From the IMG/VR virus record IMGVR_UViG_3300027668_000020, positions 1 through 58,206 of that record: a stretch of DNA of 58,206 nt. One strand, 5' to 3'. Below, in pieces: positions 57,203 through 58,206 of the stretch; position 1 is the first letter of the stretch; every line of letters begins with the position of its first letter. Position numbers and translations under genes: made by a program. A model generated the notes under the pieces. That model made no database searches, was not told the DNA's origin, and saw only the letters and a list, made by a program, of their open reading frames with translations. Origin of the DNA: a virus.

Positions 57203-58206
57203 ATGGCAACTTATGTTAACGATTTAAGACTTAAAGAGATTGGCACTGGCGAATCTTCTGGTACGTGGGGTACGGAAACAAATGTTAACCTAGAGTTAAT
57301 TGGCGATGCTATGGGTTTTGCGACCAAGGCTATTGCTAACGCATCCACTGCTACGCTAACCATGCCTGATGGAACGGCTACAAACGGCGAACTTCGGTCT
57401 CTTTACCTTAAACTTACTGGGGGCGGCCAAGCATGTACGGTAACGCTTGCACCTAATACTGTATCTAAAGTTTGGATTATAGAAAACGGCACTAGTTATA
57501 CTCTTACATTTACCGCAGGTTCTGGAGCTAATGTAGCGGTTCTTGCGGGACAAACAAAAGTTATCTCCTCCAATGGTGGGGGTAGCGGCGCTATTTTATA
57601 CGACGTTATGACTAATTTGGCAGTAGCAGGGGAGCTTAATGCAGCCTCTGCTTCTTTTAGTGGTACTGGTGCAGTTAAACTACCCGTTGGTTCAACAGGC
57701 CAACGTCCTACCGCAGCAGCAGGTCAGTTCCGGTATAACTCTACTACAGGTAAGTTTGAAGGATACACAAATGCGTGGGGAGACATCGGAGGCGGCGAAG
57801 CTGTCTTTAGTCTAAGCACTATGACAGGTGATGGAAGCGACACAACGCTTTCTATGTCTGTAACACCTGCTTCTGAAAACTCAATACAAGTGTACTTTGA
57901 TGGTGTTTACCAGCACAAAGACACATTTAGCTTTAATAACACAACGCTTACTTTTAGCACTGCTCCAGCAGCGGGTGTAAAAGTAGAAGTACTAATCATA
58001 TCTACTGTCCTTGCTTCTACAACTCCGGGCGATGGTACAGTTACAGCCGCTAAATTAGCTAACGACGCTGTAACATCTCCTAAACTAGCTCACGCTCTTG
58101 ATGTTGTAACTTCAGTAAGTGTAGGTGGCGCGAGTAACGGTGTAATCCTAACACAAGGCGATATAGCCCTTAAAAATGGTGGAACTAGGTCAACAGTTAA
58201 GTTCTA
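57203..58206 (+). CDS. Tail fibre protein, N-terminal part (cut by window edge)
   Basis: This is an open frame of 334 codons without stop, preceded by GAGGAAG. It begins MATYVNDLRLKEIGTGESSG, then TWGTETNVNLELIGDAMGFA, a common start of phage tail fibres that dock to the tail. Residues 130-190 (VKLPVGSTGQRPTAAAGQFR, then YNSTTGKFEGYTNAWGDIGG) are another fibre signature. The last visible part has VTAAKLANDAVTSPKLAHA repeats and NGGTRSTVKF. The remainder, and some missing sequence, lead to the 26 residues at position 1. Confidence 0.8.
   Translation, partial: MATYVNDLRLKEIGTGESSGTWGTETNVNLELIGDAMGFATKAIANASTATLTMPDGTATNGELRSLYLKLTGGGQACTVTLAPNTVSKVWIIENGTSYTLTFTAGSGANVAVLAGQTKVISSNGGGSGAILYDVMTNLAVAGELNAASASFSGTGAVKLPVGSTGQRPTAAAGQFRYNSTTGKFEGYTNAWGDIGGGEAVFSLSTMTGDGSDTTLSMSVTPASENSIQVYFDGVYQHKDTFSFNNTTLTFSTAPAAGVKVEVLIISTVLASTTPGDGTVTAAKLANDAVTSPKLAHALDVVTSVSVGGASNGVILTQGDIALKNGGTRSTVKF

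Overview
The window is almost an entire genome of a tailed dsDNA bacteriophage, about 58 kb and most likely podovirus-like. It has a terminase, portal, scaffold and Mu gpT-like capsid. It also has P22 gp4/gp10-like tail-hub proteins, four very large ejection or tail proteins and a modular host-recognition locus. No tape measure, tail tube, sheath or baseplate genes were recognised. No integrase, excision module, phage RNA polymerase or tRNA was recognised either, so a lytic phage using host RNA polymerase is the simplest reading. The gene families (DUF3310, family A DNA polymerase, small Lys-rich virion proteins, the DGEFVIPADVVSHLG motif) resemble those of marine phages; the host cannot be named from the sequence.

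Layout. (1) 1-4521 (+): the end of a tail fibre, two glycine-rich adhesin plus small-chaperone pairs flanking a repeat-bearing fibre, then a lysis block with small membrane proteins, a holin and an M15 endolysin. (2) 4540-22729 (+): P22 gp10-like tail protein, then giant proteins of 1996, 566, 642 and 2054 aa. (3) 22779-33982 (-): replication and recombination, with primase-helicase, two SSB-like proteins, HTH protein, SNF2 helicase, Cas4-like nuclease, DNA polymerase A, DUF3310 and VRR-NUC. (4) 33955-41776 (-): small and unknown genes around an AAA+ ATPase / VWA-metallopeptidase-like pair. This block is peppered with a 17-bp palindrome, GTAGGGACATTCCCTAC, four copies of which sit in a conserved 34-bp leader module ending in the ribosome binding site. 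(5) 40.27-40.87 kb: a non-coding control region with a near-consensus sigma70 promoter, two opposed iteron arrays, an AT-rich core and direct repeats, a good candidate replication origin. (6) 42104-58206 (+): terminase, portal, GroES-like co-chaperonin, scaffold, capsid, a strong terminator plus promoter, a cluster of Lys-rich virion proteins with shared end tags, connectors, and the start of the tail fibre whose end lies at position 1.

The two blocks diverge around 41.8-42.1 kb and converge at the terminator at 22.73 kb. The leftward block carries DNA metabolism and probable takeover functions; the rightward block carries packaging, virion and lysis genes. The two window ends hold two pieces of one tail-fibre gene, but they do not join in frame, so some sequence is missing between them.
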